Shown here: piece by piece, positions 30,070-39,812 of the stretch
Position numbering within the stretch: the first letter of the stretch is position 1
Layout of the letters: every line of letters starts with the position of its first letter
Assembly (NCBI RefSeq): GCF_024347375.1
Contig: NZ_AP025470.1
Span: 3,472,001 to 3,536,000, forward strand
Reading direction: 5' to 3'
DNA: 64,000 nt
Origin: Vibrio coralliirubri
Lineage (GTDB): Bacteria > Pseudomonadota > Gammaproteobacteria > Enterobacterales > Vibrionaceae
The notes under the pieces: model-generated
Seen by the model: only the letters and a program-made list of their open reading frames with translations
What the model was told of the DNA's origin: nothing
The model's database searches: none
Translations under genes and position numbers: made by a program

Positions 30070-31311
30070 ATGCAAACATTGGTTAATCAACTGGATAACG
30101 CTGACCTACAAGGCCTAGCTGGGAAAAAAATCCTACTTGGCATTAGTGGTGGTATCGCTGCGTATAAATGTGCCGAACTGACTCGACGCTTAATTGAGCG
30201 TGGGGCGCAAGTACAAGTCGTGATGACAAATGCAGCCAAGGAGTTCATCACTCCTCTCACCATGCAAGCCGTTTCTGGAAGGCCAGTGTCTGATAGTTTG
30301 CTTGATCCTGCTGCAGAGGCTTCCATGGGGCACATTGAGCTCGCAAAGTGGGCTGACCTCGTGCTGTTAGCACCAGCAACCGCTGATCTGATTGCTCGTA
30401 TGACAGCTGGCATGGGTAACGACCTGCTGACCACTTTGGTTTTAGCAACCGATGCGCCAGTCGCGGTATCTCCAGCAATGAACCAACAAATGTACAGCCA
30501 CCCTGCGACTCAAGAGAACATCGCGACTCTAAAACGTCGTGGTTGTGAAATTTGGGGACCGGCGGCTGGCGAGCAAGCGTGTGGTGATGTCGGTATGGGG
30601 CGTATGTTAGAGCCAATGCAGCTCGTGCATCGCTGTGAAGACTTCTTCCAACCTAAGCCGCTTACTGGCCGTTCTGTGTTGATTACTGCAGGCCCGACTC
30701 GTGAAGCGATTGACCCTGTGCGTTACATTACTAACCACAGCTCGGGCAAGATGGGCTATGCACTGGCTGAAGCAGCCGCTAAACAAGGCGCAACGGTGAC
30801 TCTAGTCAGCGGCCCTGTATCACTCGCGACACCAAATAAGGTTAATCGTATCGATGTCGACAGCGCTCAACAGATGTTTGATGCGGTTGCAGCAAACGCT
30901 TCTCAACATGATATCTTCATCAGCTGCGCCGCGGTTGCCGATTATCGCCCTGAGACCATCGCAGACCAAAAGCTTAAAAAGGTCGATGGTAAAGACGACA
31001 TGACCATTCAAATGGTTAAGAACCCAGATATTGTCGCTTCTGTCGCCTCAATGTCCGAAGGTCGCCCATTTACTATTGGCTTCGCTGCAGAAACTCAAGA
31101 TGTTGAGAAGTACGCGCGCGGCAAACTGGAAAGAAAGAACCTCGATATGATTTGTGCTAATGATGTCTCAATCGAAGGGCAAGGCTTTAATAGCAGTAGC
31201 AATGAGCTGCACCTTTATTGGAAAGGCGGCGATAAATCTCTGCCACTGGAAAGCAAAGACACACTTGGTTTCCAGATCCTCGCTCAGATCCAACAGCTTA
31301 TTGATGCATAA
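30070..31311 (+). CDS. coaBC: Bifunctional phosphopantothenoylcysteine decarboxylase/synthetase CoaBC
   Basis: A 413-residue enzyme. The N-terminal flavin domain (CoaC) has [10 protein letters not shown] and [13 protein letters not shown]; the C-terminal CoaB domain begins around residue 200 with [19 protein letters not shown] and has [10 protein letters not shown] and GFAAETQ. Together they turn phosphopantothenate into phosphopantetheine, the substrate of the CoaD encoded at 25481. It is divergent from radC. Confidence 0.96.
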   Translation: MQTLVNQLDNADLQGLAGKKILLGISGGIAAYKCAELTRRLIERGAQVQVVMTNAAKEFITPLTMQAVSGRPVSDSLLDPAAEASMGHIELAKWADLVLLAPATADLIARMTAGMGNDLLTTLVLATDAPVAVSPAMNQQMYSHPATQENIATLKRRGCEIWGPAAGEQACGDVGMGRMLEPMQLVHRCEDFFQPKPLTGRSVLITAGPTREAIDPVRYITNHSSGKMGYALAEAAAKQGATVTLVSGPVSLATPNKVNRIDVDSAQQMFDAVAANASQHDIFISCAAVADYRPETIADQKLKKVDGKDDMTIQMVKNPDIVASVASMSEGRPFTIGFAAETQDVEKYARGKLERKNLDMICANDVSIEGQGFNSSSNELHLYWKGGDKSLPLESKDTLGFQILAQIQQLIDA

Positions 31312-31450
31312 ACGCACAAATTTGCTCTGACAATCTGCTGACACCTCTCGATTCTGTTGACCTAGGGCTCACAAAACTAGGAAACAGAATTGAATGGTGT
31401 TTATAATCCTTCTTCACTCAATCCTCATCTTTAGGAAAGGAAGTAAATAG

Positions 31451-32041
31451 ATGGCTGGTACTCGAAAATCAAACCGTCGTGAAGAAATCCTACAAGCTCT
31501 CGCACAAATGTTGGAATCGACCGAAGGTGCTTCTCGTATCACAACGGTAAAGTTGGCCAAGCAAGTTGGTGTTTCTGAAGCTGCGTTATACCGCCACTTC
31601 CCAAGCAAAGCCCGCATGTTTGAAGGCCTGATCGAGTTCATTGAAGAAGCGTTGATGTCTCGAATCAACCGTATTCTGGATGAAGAGAAAGACACGCTAG
31701 AGCGCATACGCCTAGTACTACAACTTATCTTAGTTTTCTCAGAACGTAACCCAGGCCTGACTCGAATTTTATCTGGTCATGCTCTAATGTTTGAAAATGA
31801 ACGCCTGCGTGATCGCATCAACCAACTTTTCGAACGCATTGAGACGCAACTTCGCCAGATCCTGCGTGAAAGAAAGCTTCGTGAAGGGAAATCATTCCCG
31901 GTTGATGAAAAAATCTTAGCCGCTCAACTGCTCGGTCAAGTTGAAGGCAGCTTGAATCGATTTGTTCGCTCAGACTTCAAATATCAACCGACAGAAAACT
32001 TTGATGCTTATTGGGCTCTGCTAAGCGCTCAGATTAAGTAG
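31451..32041 (+). CDS. slmA: Nucleoid occlusion factor SlmA
   Basis: A 196-residue TetR-family protein that binds SBS sites in the chromosome and blocks FtsZ assembly over the nucleoid. The N-terminus ([18 protein letters not shown]) and helix-turn-helix [20 protein letters not shown] are those of SlmA. AGGAAAGGA precedes the ATG. In E. coli dut lies between coaBC and slmA; it is absent here. Confidence 0.95.
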   Translation: MAGTRKSNRREEILQALAQMLESTEGASRITTVKLAKQVGVSEAALYRHFPSKARMFEGLIEFIEEALMSRINRILDEEKDTLERIRLVLQLILVFSERNPGLTRILSGHALMFENERLRDRINQLFERIETQLRQILRERKLREGKSFPVDEKILAAQLLGQVEGSLNRFVRSDFKYQPTENFDAYWALLSAQIK

Positions 32042-32080
32042 CAATTAAATTAAGTAGCAATCAAATCTTAAGTGATGGTT

Positions 32081-33061
32081 ATGACGACGAAAACTTCTCC
32101 GACAAACAGCACTGCACAACACGTTATTACTAAGCCACCCTTTACTCTGGCGTTACTCCACCCTAAATACTGGGGAGTGTGGTTCGGCTTTGGACTATTG
32201 GCGCTTATCGTTAATGTTCTCCCTTACCGTATATTATTAATGCTAGGTCGTTCATTGGGTTCTCTTGGGGCTCGCTATGGCAAAAAGCGCGTAGCGGTAG
32301 CAACACGTAACCTAGAGCTTGCCTTCCCAGATAAGCCCGCAGATGAAGTCGCGGCAATGGTCAGTGAGAACTTTAAGAACACCGGTATGGCACTCATCGA
32401 AACGGGCATTACTTGGTTCTGGCCAACGTGGCGTTTCAAGCGAATCCTAGTAGATAAAGACACCCAAGCACTGCGTACACACAAAGCCAACGGCAAAGGT
32501 GTTCTTCTATGCTGTGTGCATGCCTTAAATCTAGAGATCACTGCGCGAGCAATGGCTGTTCTCGGAATTTCAGGTTTAGGTGTTTATCGCCCGCACAACA
32601 ATCCGGCTTACGAGTTCATTCAATACCGAGGTCGTACTCAGAACGGCAATCGCCTGATTCACCGTAAAGACGTGAAGCGTATGATTCGAATCCTGCGTCA
32701 GGGTGAGATCCTTTTCTACCTGCCGGATCATGATTACGGTCGTAACAAGTCTGTGTTTGTGCCTTTCTTCGCAGTAGAGGATGCATGTACCACAACAGGC
32801 ACCAGTATTCTGGCTTACACAAGCCGATGTGCACTTGTTCCGGGGTCTGGTTTTAGAAATGCCGATGGCAAGTATGAGATCATGGCCGATGAATCGATCG
32901 AAGATAACTATCCGCAAAAAGATGAGAAAGCGGCCGCTGCCTACATGAACAGCTACCTAGAGAAGATTATCTTAAGAGCACCAGAACAGTGGATGTGGCT
33001 GCACAAGCGCTTTAAGACCATGGAAGACCCAGAAGCAGAACGCGGCATTCGTTATAAATAA
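32081..33061 (+). CDS. lpxL: Lipid A late acyltransferase, LpxL type
   Basis: About 326 residues from ATG 32081 (GTG 32072 and ATG 32075 are alternatives; AAGTGA is best spaced for 32081). An N-terminal membrane helix (WGVWFGFGLLALIVNVLP), then the H-x4-E catalytic motif in CCVHALNLEI, GLGVYRPHNNPAYE and FYLPDHDYG. It matches LpxL, and the slmA-lpxL-pyrE order is the Vibrio arrangement as I recall it. Starts 40 bases after slmA. Confidence 0.85.
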   Translation: MTTKTSPTNSTAQHVITKPPFTLALLHPKYWGVWFGFGLLALIVNVLPYRILLMLGRSLGSLGARYGKKRVAVATRNLELAFPDKPADEVAAMVSENFKNTGMALIETGITWFWPTWRFKRILVDKDTQALRTHKANGKGVLLCCVHALNLEITARAMAVLGISGLGVYRPHNNPAYEFIQYRGRTQNGNRLIHRKDVKRMIRILRQGEILFYLPDHDYGRNKSVFVPFFAVEDACTTTGTSILAYTSRCALVPGSGFRNADGKYEIMADESIEDNYPQKDEKAAAAYMNSYLEKIILRAPEQWMWLHKRFKTMEDPEAERGIRYK

Positions 33062-33081
33062 TTAATACTGAACCAAAAGAA

Positions 33082-33108
33082 AAGGGGCTGATGATTCATC
33101 AGCCCCTT
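33082..33108. terminator. Bidirectional terminator lpxL/pyrE
   Basis: A 12-bp perfect stem (33082-33093 with 33097-33108) and a 3-base loop between convergent genes. The tail is T-rich mainly in the minus (pyrE) direction. Confidence 0.8.
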
Positions 33109-33136
33109 GTGCATTCTATAGCTATAACAAATTCTA

Positions 33137-33778
33137 TTAGATGCCGTATTGAGCGCGGTAGGCTTTTACAGATTCTAGATGTGCTGCGTCGGTGCCTTTC
33201 TCTTCAAGGAAAGTCACCAAGTCAGTCAGGCTAACGATTGAGATAATCGCACAACCGAAGTCACGCTCAACTTCTTGAATCGCAGACAGTTCGCCTTTGC
33301 CCTTCTCTTGGCGGTCAATCGCAACAAGCACGCCCGCTAAGTCAGCGCCGTTAGCTTGGATGATTTCCATCGACTCACGAATCGCAGTACCTGCAGTGAT
33401 CACGTCATCGACTAGCATGATGCGACCTTCCAGTGCGCTACCGACAAGGTTGCCACCTTCACCGTGGTTTTTTGCTTCTTTGCGGTTGAAGCAGTAAGGC
33501 GTGTCTACATCGTGGTGATCCGCCAGTGCAACCGCTGTCGTCGTTGCAATTGGGATACCCTTGTATGCAGGGCCAAATAGTACATCGAACTCAATGCCAG
33601 AATCAGCCAATGCTGCTGCGTAAAAGCGACCTAAGCGTGCTAGGTCACGACCTGTATTAAACAATCCAGCATTGAAGAAGTAAGGGCTCTTACGGCCAGA
33701 CTTTAAAGTAAACTCACCAAACTTAAGTACTTCTTTCTCGAGTGCAAATTCAATAAATTCACGTTGATATGCTTTCAT
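33137..33778 (-). CDS. pyrE: Orotate phosphoribosyltransferase PyrE
   Basis: A 213-residue enzyme converting orotate and PRPP to orotidine 5'-phosphate. The PRPP motif [17 protein letters not shown] is complete, and [14 protein letters not shown] and [13 protein letters not shown] are family blocks. Downstream of rph with an attenuator hairpin in between, as in E. coli, so pyrimidine levels may control it through transcription-translation coupling. Confidence 0.97.
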   Translation of the reverse strand: MKAYQREFIEFALEKEVLKFGEFTLKSGRKSPYFFNAGLFNTGRDLARLGRFYAAALADSGIEFDVLFGPAYKGIPIATTTAVALADHHDVDTPYCFNRKEAKNHGEGGNLVGSALEGRIMLVDDVITAGTAIRESMEIIQANGADLAGVLVAIDRQEKGKGELSAIQEVERDFGCAIISIVSLTDLVTFLEEKGTDAAHLESVKAYRAQYGI

Positions 33779-33847
33779 GTTTTTCCTCTACGTTTATTCA
33801 ATAAAACTTAACTTACGCTCTGCACTACTCTTTCGAGTTTTACAGAC

Positions 33848-33876
33848 AAAAAAATAGCCCCTTAAAAAAGGAGCTA
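33848..33876 (-). terminator. pyrE attenuator hairpin
   Basis: In the minus direction a stem ATAGCTCC/GGGGCTAT (one G-U pair) with a T-rich loop is followed by seven T. It begins about 9 bases after the rph stop and lies 70 bases before pyrE, matching the classical rph-pyrE attenuator. Confidence 0.82.
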
Positions 33877-33884
33877 TCTAAAAA

Positions 33885-34601
33885 CTATTCTGCTAACGCC
33901 GACTTCTGCGCTTCAACAATATCAGCAATACCCTTATTCGCCAGGGCTAAAAGCTGCATCAGCTCTTCGTGGCTGAACGGTTCGCCTTCTGCGGTGCCTT
34001 GAATCTCAATCATCTTACCGTCTTCCGTCATTACAACGTTCATATCGGTGTCGGCTGCTGAGTCTTCAACGTACTCAAGGTCACACAGTGCTTGTGCACC
34101 AACGATGCCCACTGAAACTGCCGCTACGTGGCCTTTCATTGGGTTCTTTTTCAGTTTGCCGCTTGCTAGTAGGCTGTTGATAGCATCAGCCATTGCAACG
34201 CTTGCACCTGAGATAGACGCAGTACGAGTACCGCCGTCTGCTTGGATAACATCACAATCGACAGTGATCATGATTTCACCCATTACTTTCAGGTCAACAA
34301 CAGCACGTAGGCTACGAGCGATCAGACGTTGGATTTCCATCGTACGACCACCTTGCTTGCCGCTCGCCGCTTCACGACGGTTACGAGTGTGCGTTGCACG
34401 TGGCAGCATGCCATATTCAGCGGTTACCCAACCCTTTCCTTGGCCTTTTAACCAACGCGGTACGTTTTCTTCTACCGTCGCATTACATAGAACTTTAGTG
34501 TTGCCGAACTCAACTAATACAGAACCTTCAGCATAAGCTGTGTAGTTACGAGTAATTTTAATTGGACGAATTTGATCTACAGCGCGGTCATTTGGACGCA
34601 T
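33885..34601 (-). CDS. rph: Ribonuclease PH
   Basis: A 238-residue phosphorolytic 3'-5' exoribonuclease trimming tRNA 3' ends. The N-terminus [17 protein letters not shown], the phosphate site [24 protein letters not shown] segment (residues 72-91), and [18 protein letters not shown] are intact, so unlike the frameshifted E. coli K-12 allele this looks functional. Its translation should govern the downstream pyrE attenuator. Confidence 0.97.
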   Translation of the reverse strand: MRPNDRAVDQIRPIKITRNYTAYAEGSVLVEFGNTKVLCNATVEENVPRWLKGQGKGWVTAEYGMLPRATHTRNRREAASGKQGGRTMEIQRLIARSLRAVVDLKVMGEIMITVDCDVIQADGGTRTASISGASVAMADAINSLLASGKLKKNPMKGHVAAVSVGIVGAQALCDLEYVEDSAADTDMNVVMTEDGKMIEIQGTAEGEPFSHEELMQLLALANKGIADIVEAQKSALAE

Positions 34602-34849
34602 TGGTATCTACCTTATTAACAGTCTGAAGTGATTTACTATCGAAAGAGTGCATCACCTAAGAAAGGGGTGAGACAGTTTTGATTGGGGCAAGATTATATA
34701 GCAGTTTATCGTGCAAATCTATTTACCGTTCAAAGCTATTTATCACGAAAGGCTATTTATAGTGAAAAGCGACAGGCTTCGAGAGCACACCATATCGTGA
34801 TACTATGCGTGCGCGTTATTTTCAGAATGATAAAAGACAGGAAAATTCG

Positions 34850-35716
34850 ATGATTTATAGTATGACCGCGTACGCACGCAAAGAAGTAAAAGGCGATTGG
34901 GGCACGGCAGTATGGGAAATCCGTAGTGTAAACCAACGCTACCTAGAAACTTACTTCCGTATGCCTGAACAGTTCCGTGGTTTAGAGCCAATCTTGCGTG
35001 AGCGTTTTCGTAAACGTCTTGCACGCGGTAAGGTTGAATGTAACCTACGCTTTGAAGCAAACCCTGCTGCAAAGGGCGAACTAAGCATTAACGAAGGTTT
35101 GGCTAAGCAAGTAATCAATGCGGCAAACCAAGTAATGACGATGACAGGTGAAGAGAGCCGTTTGAACCCATTCCAAGTCATGAACTGGCCTGGTGTGATG
35201 GAAACACCAGAGCAAGACATGGATGCTATCAACAAAGACCTGCTAGACGCATTCAACGATGCTATCGCAGAGTTCATTGATGCTCGTGCTCGTGAAGGTG
35301 AGAACATGAAGGCGCTAATCGTACAGCGCTTAGATGCTATCACTGAAGAAGTTGTGAAAGTTCGTGCGCGTATGCCTGAAATCCTAGAGTGGCAACGCGA
35401 GCGTCTTCTTACCAAATTTGAAGATGCGAAAATCGAACTTGAAGGTTCTCGTGTTGAGCAAGAGCTTATCCTACTGGCGCAGAAGTCAGACGTAGCAGAA
35501 GAGCTAGACCGTCTAGACTCTCACGTGAAAGAAGCGAATGCAGTACTGAAGAAAGGTGGCGCTTGTGGCCGTAAGCTAGACTTCATGATGCAAGAGTTCA
35601 ACCGTGAGTCAAACACGCTAGCGTCTAAGTCTATCAGCACAGACATCACGGCATCAGGCGTAGAGCTTAAGGTTCTTATCGAACAGATGCGTGAGCAGAT
35701 CCAGAACATTGAATAA
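34850..35716 (+). CDS. yicC: YicC family protein (putative endoribonuclease)
   Basis: A 288-residue protein starting MIYSMTAYARKEVKGDWG. I use ATG 34850 (AGGA upstream), which gives the E. coli length; a longer frame from 34805 lacks support. The C-terminal GGACGRKLDFMMQEFNRES and GVELKVLIEQMREQIQNIE are highly conserved in the family, now described as an RNase. It is divergent from rph with a 248-bp gap. Confidence 0.93.
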   Translation: MIYSMTAYARKEVKGDWGTAVWEIRSVNQRYLETYFRMPEQFRGLEPILRERFRKRLARGKVECNLRFEANPAAKGELSINEGLAKQVINAANQVMTMTGEESRLNPFQVMNWPGVMETPEQDMDAINKDLLDAFNDAIAEFIDARAREGENMKALIVQRLDAITEEVVKVRARMPEILEWQRERLLTKFEDAKIELEGSRVEQELILLAQKSDVAEELDRLDSHVKEANAVLKKGGACGRKLDFMMQEFNRESNTLASKSISTDITASGVELKVLIEQMREQIQNIE

Positions 35717-35780
35717 CAGTCTGTAAGCTGTACACGATAAAGAGTAATCAGCTTAATCAGTGTTGATTAACTTAATGATA

Positions 35781-35807
35781 AGCTCCTAGTTTTAGGGGCT
35801 TTTTTTA
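35781..35807 (+). terminator. Terminator of yicC
   Basis: Stem AGCTCCTA/TAGGGGCT (one G-U pair), 4-base loop, followed by seven T. Confidence 0.85.
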
Positions 35808-36010
35808 TGGATACAGTAATGACAATCAAGGCTAGTCAGCAAACTGGTAGTTACGCAGGAAGTTTACTTAAAACAAAAGATAGATACAGCGATAGATAGA
35901 ACGAGATGACGGACGTAAAACAGGGTTTTGAATATTTCTGAGGAGGTATTGCTAGTGGAGAAGAGTGTTACGGTAAAACTGAGGGGAAAACAGATTTGAT
36001 AGAGAAAGTG

Positions 36011-36036
36011 ACGCAAGTTGCTAATGCAACCTGCGC
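36011..36036 (-). terminator. Terminator of the cold-shock gene
   Basis: An 11-bp stem with two G-U pairs and loop ATTA, 13 bases past the stop in the minus direction, with a moderately T-rich tail. Confidence 0.6.
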
Positions 36037-36048
36037 CGACTTAAAATC

Positions 36049-36261
36049 TTATAGAGCTACAACGTTTGCAGCTTGAAGACCTTTTTGGCCTTGCTCTACT
36101 TCGAAAGACACTTGTTGGCCTTCTTTAAGAGTCTTGAAACCTTCAGAAGCGATTGCACGGAAGTGTACGAATACGTCAGCGCCGCCGTTGTCTTGAGTTA
36201 GGAAACCGAAGCCTTTCTCTTCGTTAAACCATTTTACTACGCCGTTTACTTTGTTAGACAT
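36049..36261 (-). CDS. Cold-shock domain protein (CspA family)
   Basis: A 70-residue RNA/DNA chaperone. RNP1 (KGFGFLTQ) and RNP2 (VFVHFRAI) are both present. The start is ATG 36261 ([17 protein letters not shown]) with AAGGGA upstream; the longer open frame reads into the leader. Which paralogue (CspA, C, E) cannot be told; no consensus cold box was found in the long upstream region. Confidence 0.94.
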   Translation of the reverse strand: MSNKVNGVVKWFNEEKGFGFLTQDNGGADVFVHFRAIASEGFKTLKEGQQVSFEVEQGQKGLQAANVVAL

Positions 36262-36572
36262 GATGTGTCCCTTATATAAAAATAAAAAATTAATCGCCAA
36301 AAGTGCGATGCGCTGAAAGCTTGAATTATTTAATGTATCTATGAAGCTAAGGGAAACACTGAGAATAACAATGAAGCAATACTAAGGGTTTTACTTTACA
36401 ACTGGATGTTTCATTTAATAACCCTGAGAACAGAGCGACGCCATTCTTGGTGATCTGAGCCTGCTTGTAAAGCGTTATTTGGACAATTTGATGTTTTTTT
36501 GTTCAACTGACTTAAATTAAAAGCCCAACGATATGGTTGGGCTTCATTTATAAAACTTTAACCTTCAAAGTG
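36262..36572 (-). other. 311-bp csp leader and psiE terminator region
   Basis: Upstream region of the cold-shock gene, AT-rich just before its start, probably transcribed as a long 5' leader. The only structure I can point to is the psiE terminator at its right end. No gene seen. Confidence 0.5.
36521..36544 (-). terminator. Terminator of psiE
   Basis: Perfect 9-bp stem AAGCCCAAC/GTTGGGCTT with a 6-base loop; T-rich tail in the minus direction. Confidence 0.8.
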
Positions 36573-36998
36573 TTACTCATCTGGCTGCTTGGTTCTAAGG
36601 TCTACATATGGCCAATAATGATGTCCAACACGAATCAACAATGTCGCCGCGGCCAAGATAAATGCTGCTAAAGATAACCAAACGATCAATACCGCATCGA
36701 GTTCTTTCATGCCCAAAGTGATGTAACGAGCAATCGCCATCATCGCGATATAGATTGGGTATCGCACAGGGATCTTACCGTTCATAACAAACTGCTGAAC
36801 CATCGCCAACACTTCTAAATAGATAAACATCAGCAGAATGTCGGTCAATTGCACTCGGCGTTCAGCGAAGACATGCATGAACTCTTCGACCATAGCAAAC
36901 AAGGTCGCGAGCGTGATCGCCACCAGTAATACCGCTTCCATAATGTGGAACACTTTTAAAAACGGCTTACTAAAAGATTTAGGTAAGTTAGAAGGCAT
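36573..36998 (-). CDS. psiE: Phosphate-starvation-inducible protein PsiE
   Basis: A 141-residue protein with four membrane helices. IYLEVLAMVQQFVMNGK and PVRYPIYIAMMAIARYIT are the PsiE core. Function is unknown beyond phosphate-starvation induction of the E. coli homologue. ATG 36998 is chosen (MPSNLPKS); the frame opens at 37004. I see no clear Pho box upstream. Confidence 0.88.
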   Translation of the reverse strand: MPSNLPKSFSKPFLKVFHIMEAVLLVAITLATLFAMVEEFMHVFAERRVQLTDILLMFIYLEVLAMVQQFVMNGKIPVRYPIYIAMMAIARYITLGMKELDAVLIVWLSLAAFILAAATLLIRVGHHYWPYVDLRTKQPDE

Positions 36999-37041
36999 AG
37001 TCACTCTTCAAGAAATAATTAATCCAGTCTCTACAATAGCA

Positions 37042-37069
37042 TGCATAAATATAAGTCGCGTACTGTCAA
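37042..37069 (-). promoter_or_regulatory. Possible psiE promoter
   Basis: On the minus strand TTGACA, a 16-base spacer and TATGCA, about 40 bases before the psiE start. Good -35, moderate -10. Confidence 0.4.
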
Positions 37070-37219
37070 AGCATCGACTTTAGGATAACGCCATCAATTC
37101 ATCGGTAGCCAACATTAAGAGGCAACAGTAAAAAGCAACAGATACAAAAATGGCCCCACATTCACTGCAGAGCCATCTGTTTGTCTTTTACTTAGCGACT
37201 TCTTAGTGGCTAATTAGCC

Positions 37220-38590
37220 TTAAAGTAGAATCAGGTAAGTTAAGAACACCACACACAGTCCGTAGATAAGCGGGTGTACTTCTTTGCGCTTACCTGCCAC
37301 AACCATTGTGAATGCGTAGCTGATGAAGCCCATCGCCATACCGTTCGCTGGAGAGAAGCTTAGCACTGTGAACATGATGGTAAAGAAGGCTGCAATGCGT
37401 GACTCTTTCTTTTCCCAGTTGATCTGACCAAGACGACCTACCATGTAGATGCCAACCACTACCATCGCCGGTGCAACCATTGCAGCCGAGAAGATAGAGA
37501 AGATTGGGTATAGGAATAGCGAGATTAGGAACAGACCAGCAACCATCACCGCCGCTAAGCCCGTTTTTGCACCTTGAGAAGACGCAATGCCAGACTCAGA
37601 GAAAGCAGTGATCGATGTGGTACCAAGAATTGAACCAATCACCGTACCGCCCGCATCTGCTACTAGAGCCGATTTCGCGTTTGGCACCTTACCGTCTTTA
37701 TCGATGATACCCGCATCACGGCCAACGCCAACAATCGTGCTCAAGCCATCAAAGAAATCGACAATCAGGAAGATAAGTACGATGAACAGTAGGTCGAACA
37801 TTTTCTCTGGCGTGAAAGCAGAGAAATCAAAGATAGCGCCGAAGCTACCAGCCATGCTTGGCGGCATAGCAATGAACTGTTCTGGAATTGGTGCATTTGA
37901 AGTGCCCATGAAGACGTCAGCAAGAATCGTCAACACGATAGCAGAAACGAACGAGATGAACGTTGCTAGCTTGATGTCACGAACCATACAACCCAGCGCG
38001 ATGAAGATGCTCACGTAAGCGATGATCACTTTTGGATCGGAAATGTCGCCTAAGCCAACCAATACGAATGGGTTAGAAACGATGATGCCCGCATTCTTAA
38101 GACCTAAGAAAGCAATGAACAGTCCGAGAGACACGGTAATCGCCAACTTCAAATCTTCAGGAATCGATTCAATCATCGATTTACGAATATTAGTTAACGA
38201 GAACGCGAGGTACAGGATACCTGACAGGAAGATGCCGAACAGCGCCTCATTCCAAAGTACTGCGACTGAACCACTTAATAGTAAGCCTTTGAAGAAGCCG
38301 TTCATGCTCATGCCCGGCGCAAGCATCACTGGGTAGTTGCCCCAAATGCCCATGATTAGGGTTGCGATAGCCGCAGACAGAGCTGTTGCAGTAAACACGG
38401 CACCTTTGTCCATGCCTGGAATATCACCCAAAATTGCTGGGTTAACCGCCAGAATGTAACTCATCGCCAAGAAAGTAATGAAACCCGCGTACAGCTCAGT
38501 GCCAATCGTGGTTTTTCTTTCAGTGATTTTAAACATCGAATCAAGCGAGCCAGAGGTGTTCTGGGCTTTCAGGGTGGAATCGGTACTCAC
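37220..38590 (-). CDS. NCS2-family purine permease (AzgA/AdeP-like)
   Basis: A 456-residue transporter with about 13 membrane helices. TELYAGFITFLAMSYILAVNP and the NPGIL-type start, MLAPGMSMNGFF and FFDGLSTIVGVG are the signature blocks of the adenine/guanine/hypoxanthine branch of NCS2. It begins with GTG 38590 (AGG upstream); a shorter start at Met20 is less likely. The purine riboswitch in its leader supports nucleobase uptake, with guanine or hypoxanthine the probable signal. Confidence 0.9.
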   Translation of the reverse strand: MSTDSTLKAQNTSGSLDSMFKITERKTTIGTELYAGFITFLAMSYILAVNPAILGDIPGMDKGAVFTATALSAAIATLIMGIWGNYPVMLAPGMSMNGFFKGLLLSGSVAVLWNEALFGIFLSGILYLAFSLTNIRKSMIESIPEDLKLAITVSLGLFIAFLGLKNAGIIVSNPFVLVGLGDISDPKVIIAYVSIFIALGCMVRDIKLATFISFVSAIVLTILADVFMGTSNAPIPEQFIAMPPSMAGSFGAIFDFSAFTPEKMFDLLFIVLIFLIVDFFDGLSTIVGVGRDAGIIDKDGKVPNAKSALVADAGGTVIGSILGTTSITAFSESGIASSQGAKTGLAAVMVAGLFLISLFLYPIFSIFSAAMVAPAMVVVGIYMVGRLGQINWEKKESRIAAFFTIMFTVLSFSPANGMAMGFISYAFTMVVAGKRKEVHPLIYGLCVVFLTYLILL

Positions 38591-38665
38591 AACAAAACCT
38601 ATGCAATAAATTAAGAATTTGGTGATTCAAATGCTGTGAGAATAGAGAGGTCTCTACACTAAAAA

Positions 38666-38728
38666 CTGTAGTCACCAAGGTAGGCTCGGTAGTAGAAACA
38701 TTTGATCCATTTCATCAAACATATACAG
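38666..38728 (-). promoter_or_regulatory. Purine (guanine-class) riboswitch aptamer
   Basis: On the minus strand, P1 is CTGTA/TACAG; P2 is TTTGAT/ATCAAA with the 7-base loop GAAATGG (consensus GATATGG); J2/3 is GTTTCTAC, exactly as in the family; P3 is ACCGAG/CTTGGT with a CC-containing loop able to kiss P2's GG; J3/1 reads GACTAC. The C before TAC (position 74 of xpt numbering) predicts guanine/hypoxanthine. P1's 3' strand CTACA can instead pair with TGTAG at 38653-38657, a ready expression platform. Confidence 0.72.
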
Positions 38729-39072
38729 CATTTAATCGTTTGCGCGGATTGTAAGGATTGAGATTAAAACTTCAACAAATTTTGTCCAGATCACATAAAA
38801 AAGTACCGATGATGAGTCATTACATTTATACAAAGATCCTTGAGAAGATCATTTGCTAATAAATAACGATCAAGGCAGTTGTTCTCAATCATCTAAATAT
38901 GCTACTCTTCGCCTCCATTTTTCTGGCCTAATTTTCACCAGTTGCTTCTATTAGTTTTACTCGTTATCTCTTAATAGACGTAACCAACGGAACAACAATT
39001 AGAGTCAGTGCTATCTTTTATAGTGTAGGTTTATTGCCTTCACTCAATCCAACCAACAGTGGAAATATACAG
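38729..39072. other. Gap between the riboswitch and gmk
   Basis: Divergent promoter region for the permease (minus) and gmk (plus). No gene seen, and no promoter pair good enough to call. The open frame preceding gmk from 39034 is treated as leader. Confidence 0.5.
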
Positions 39073-39696
39073 ATGGGCAAAGGTACTCTTTACATCGTAT
39101 CTGCACCTAGTGGCGCAGGTAAGTCGAGCTTGATCTCAGCAATGCTAGAAACCAATCCAACCTACGCAATGAAGGTATCTGTTTCACACACCACTCGCGG
39201 TATGCGCCCTGGTGAAGAAAATGGTGTTCACTACCACTTCGTAGAGAAGCATCATTTTGAAGACCTTATTACTAAAGGTGAATTCCTAGAGTACGCTGAA
39301 GTGTTCGGCAACTACTACGGTACTTCACGCGTTTGGATTGAAGAAAACCTAAACCGCGGTATCGATGTATTCCTAGATATCGACTGGCAAGGTGCTCGTC
39401 AGATCCGTGAACAAATGCCTCAAGCGAAGAGTGTCTTCATTCTTCCACCATCAAATGGTGAACTAGAGCGTCGTTTGAATGTTCGCGGTCAAGACAGCGA
39501 CGAAGTTATTGCGAAACGCATGAGCGAAGCAAAATCAGAGATTTCTCACTATGCAGAATATGATTATGTGATCGTGAATGATGACTTTGATGCAGCCCTA
39601 ATGGACTTCAGAGCTATCATTCGTGCGGAGCGCTTAAAAGAAGATAAGCAAGCAGCGAAATACAGCGGCATGCTTACAGCACTACTGGCGGAATAA
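39073..39696 (+). CDS. gmk: Guanylate kinase
   Basis: A 207-residue enzyme phosphorylating GMP to GDP. The P-loop SGAGKSS starts at residue 12, [19 protein letters not shown] binds GMP and [10 protein letters not shown] is conserved. ATG 39073 gives the same length as E. coli Gmk; an upstream start at 39034 would add 13 residues. It heads the gmk-rpoZ-spoT group, linking guanine nucleotides to (p)ppGpp. Confidence 0.96.
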   Translation: MGKGTLYIVSAPSGAGKSSLISAMLETNPTYAMKVSVSHTTRGMRPGEENGVHYHFVEKHHFEDLITKGEFLEYAEVFGNYYGTSRVWIEENLNRGIDVFLDIDWQGARQIREQMPQAKSVFILPPSNGELERRLNVRGQDSDEVIAKRMSEAKSEISHYAEYDYVIVNDDFDAALMDFRAIIRAERLKEDKQAAKYSGMLTALLAE

Positions 39697-39812
39697 TCTA
39701 GAACTAGATTTTCCACTGAGATAAGTATACGGTGATCTAGAAAGTCTCTAGTTAAACTTGTATACTTTCTCGTCATCAAAAATTTATTAGTTAATTACTA
39801 TTTGGAGTCCTC

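Larger units (their letters stand above)
35717..36048. other. 332-bp gap between yicC and the csp gene
   Basis: Convergent 3' region. It holds the yicC terminator (35781-35807) and the csp terminator (36011-36036). In between I see no gene, only a strong Shine-Dalgarno-like AGGAGG near 35941 followed by a GTG that opens a 14-codon frame. Confidence 0.6.

Noticed and set aside
34048..34536. 162-codon plus-strand frame opposite rph
   Set aside because: Antisense shadow of a well-supported gene; no family resemblance and low-complexity S/A/R content.
34951..35415. 154-codon minus-strand frame opposite yicC
   Set aside because: Antisense shadow caused by codon bias of yicC.
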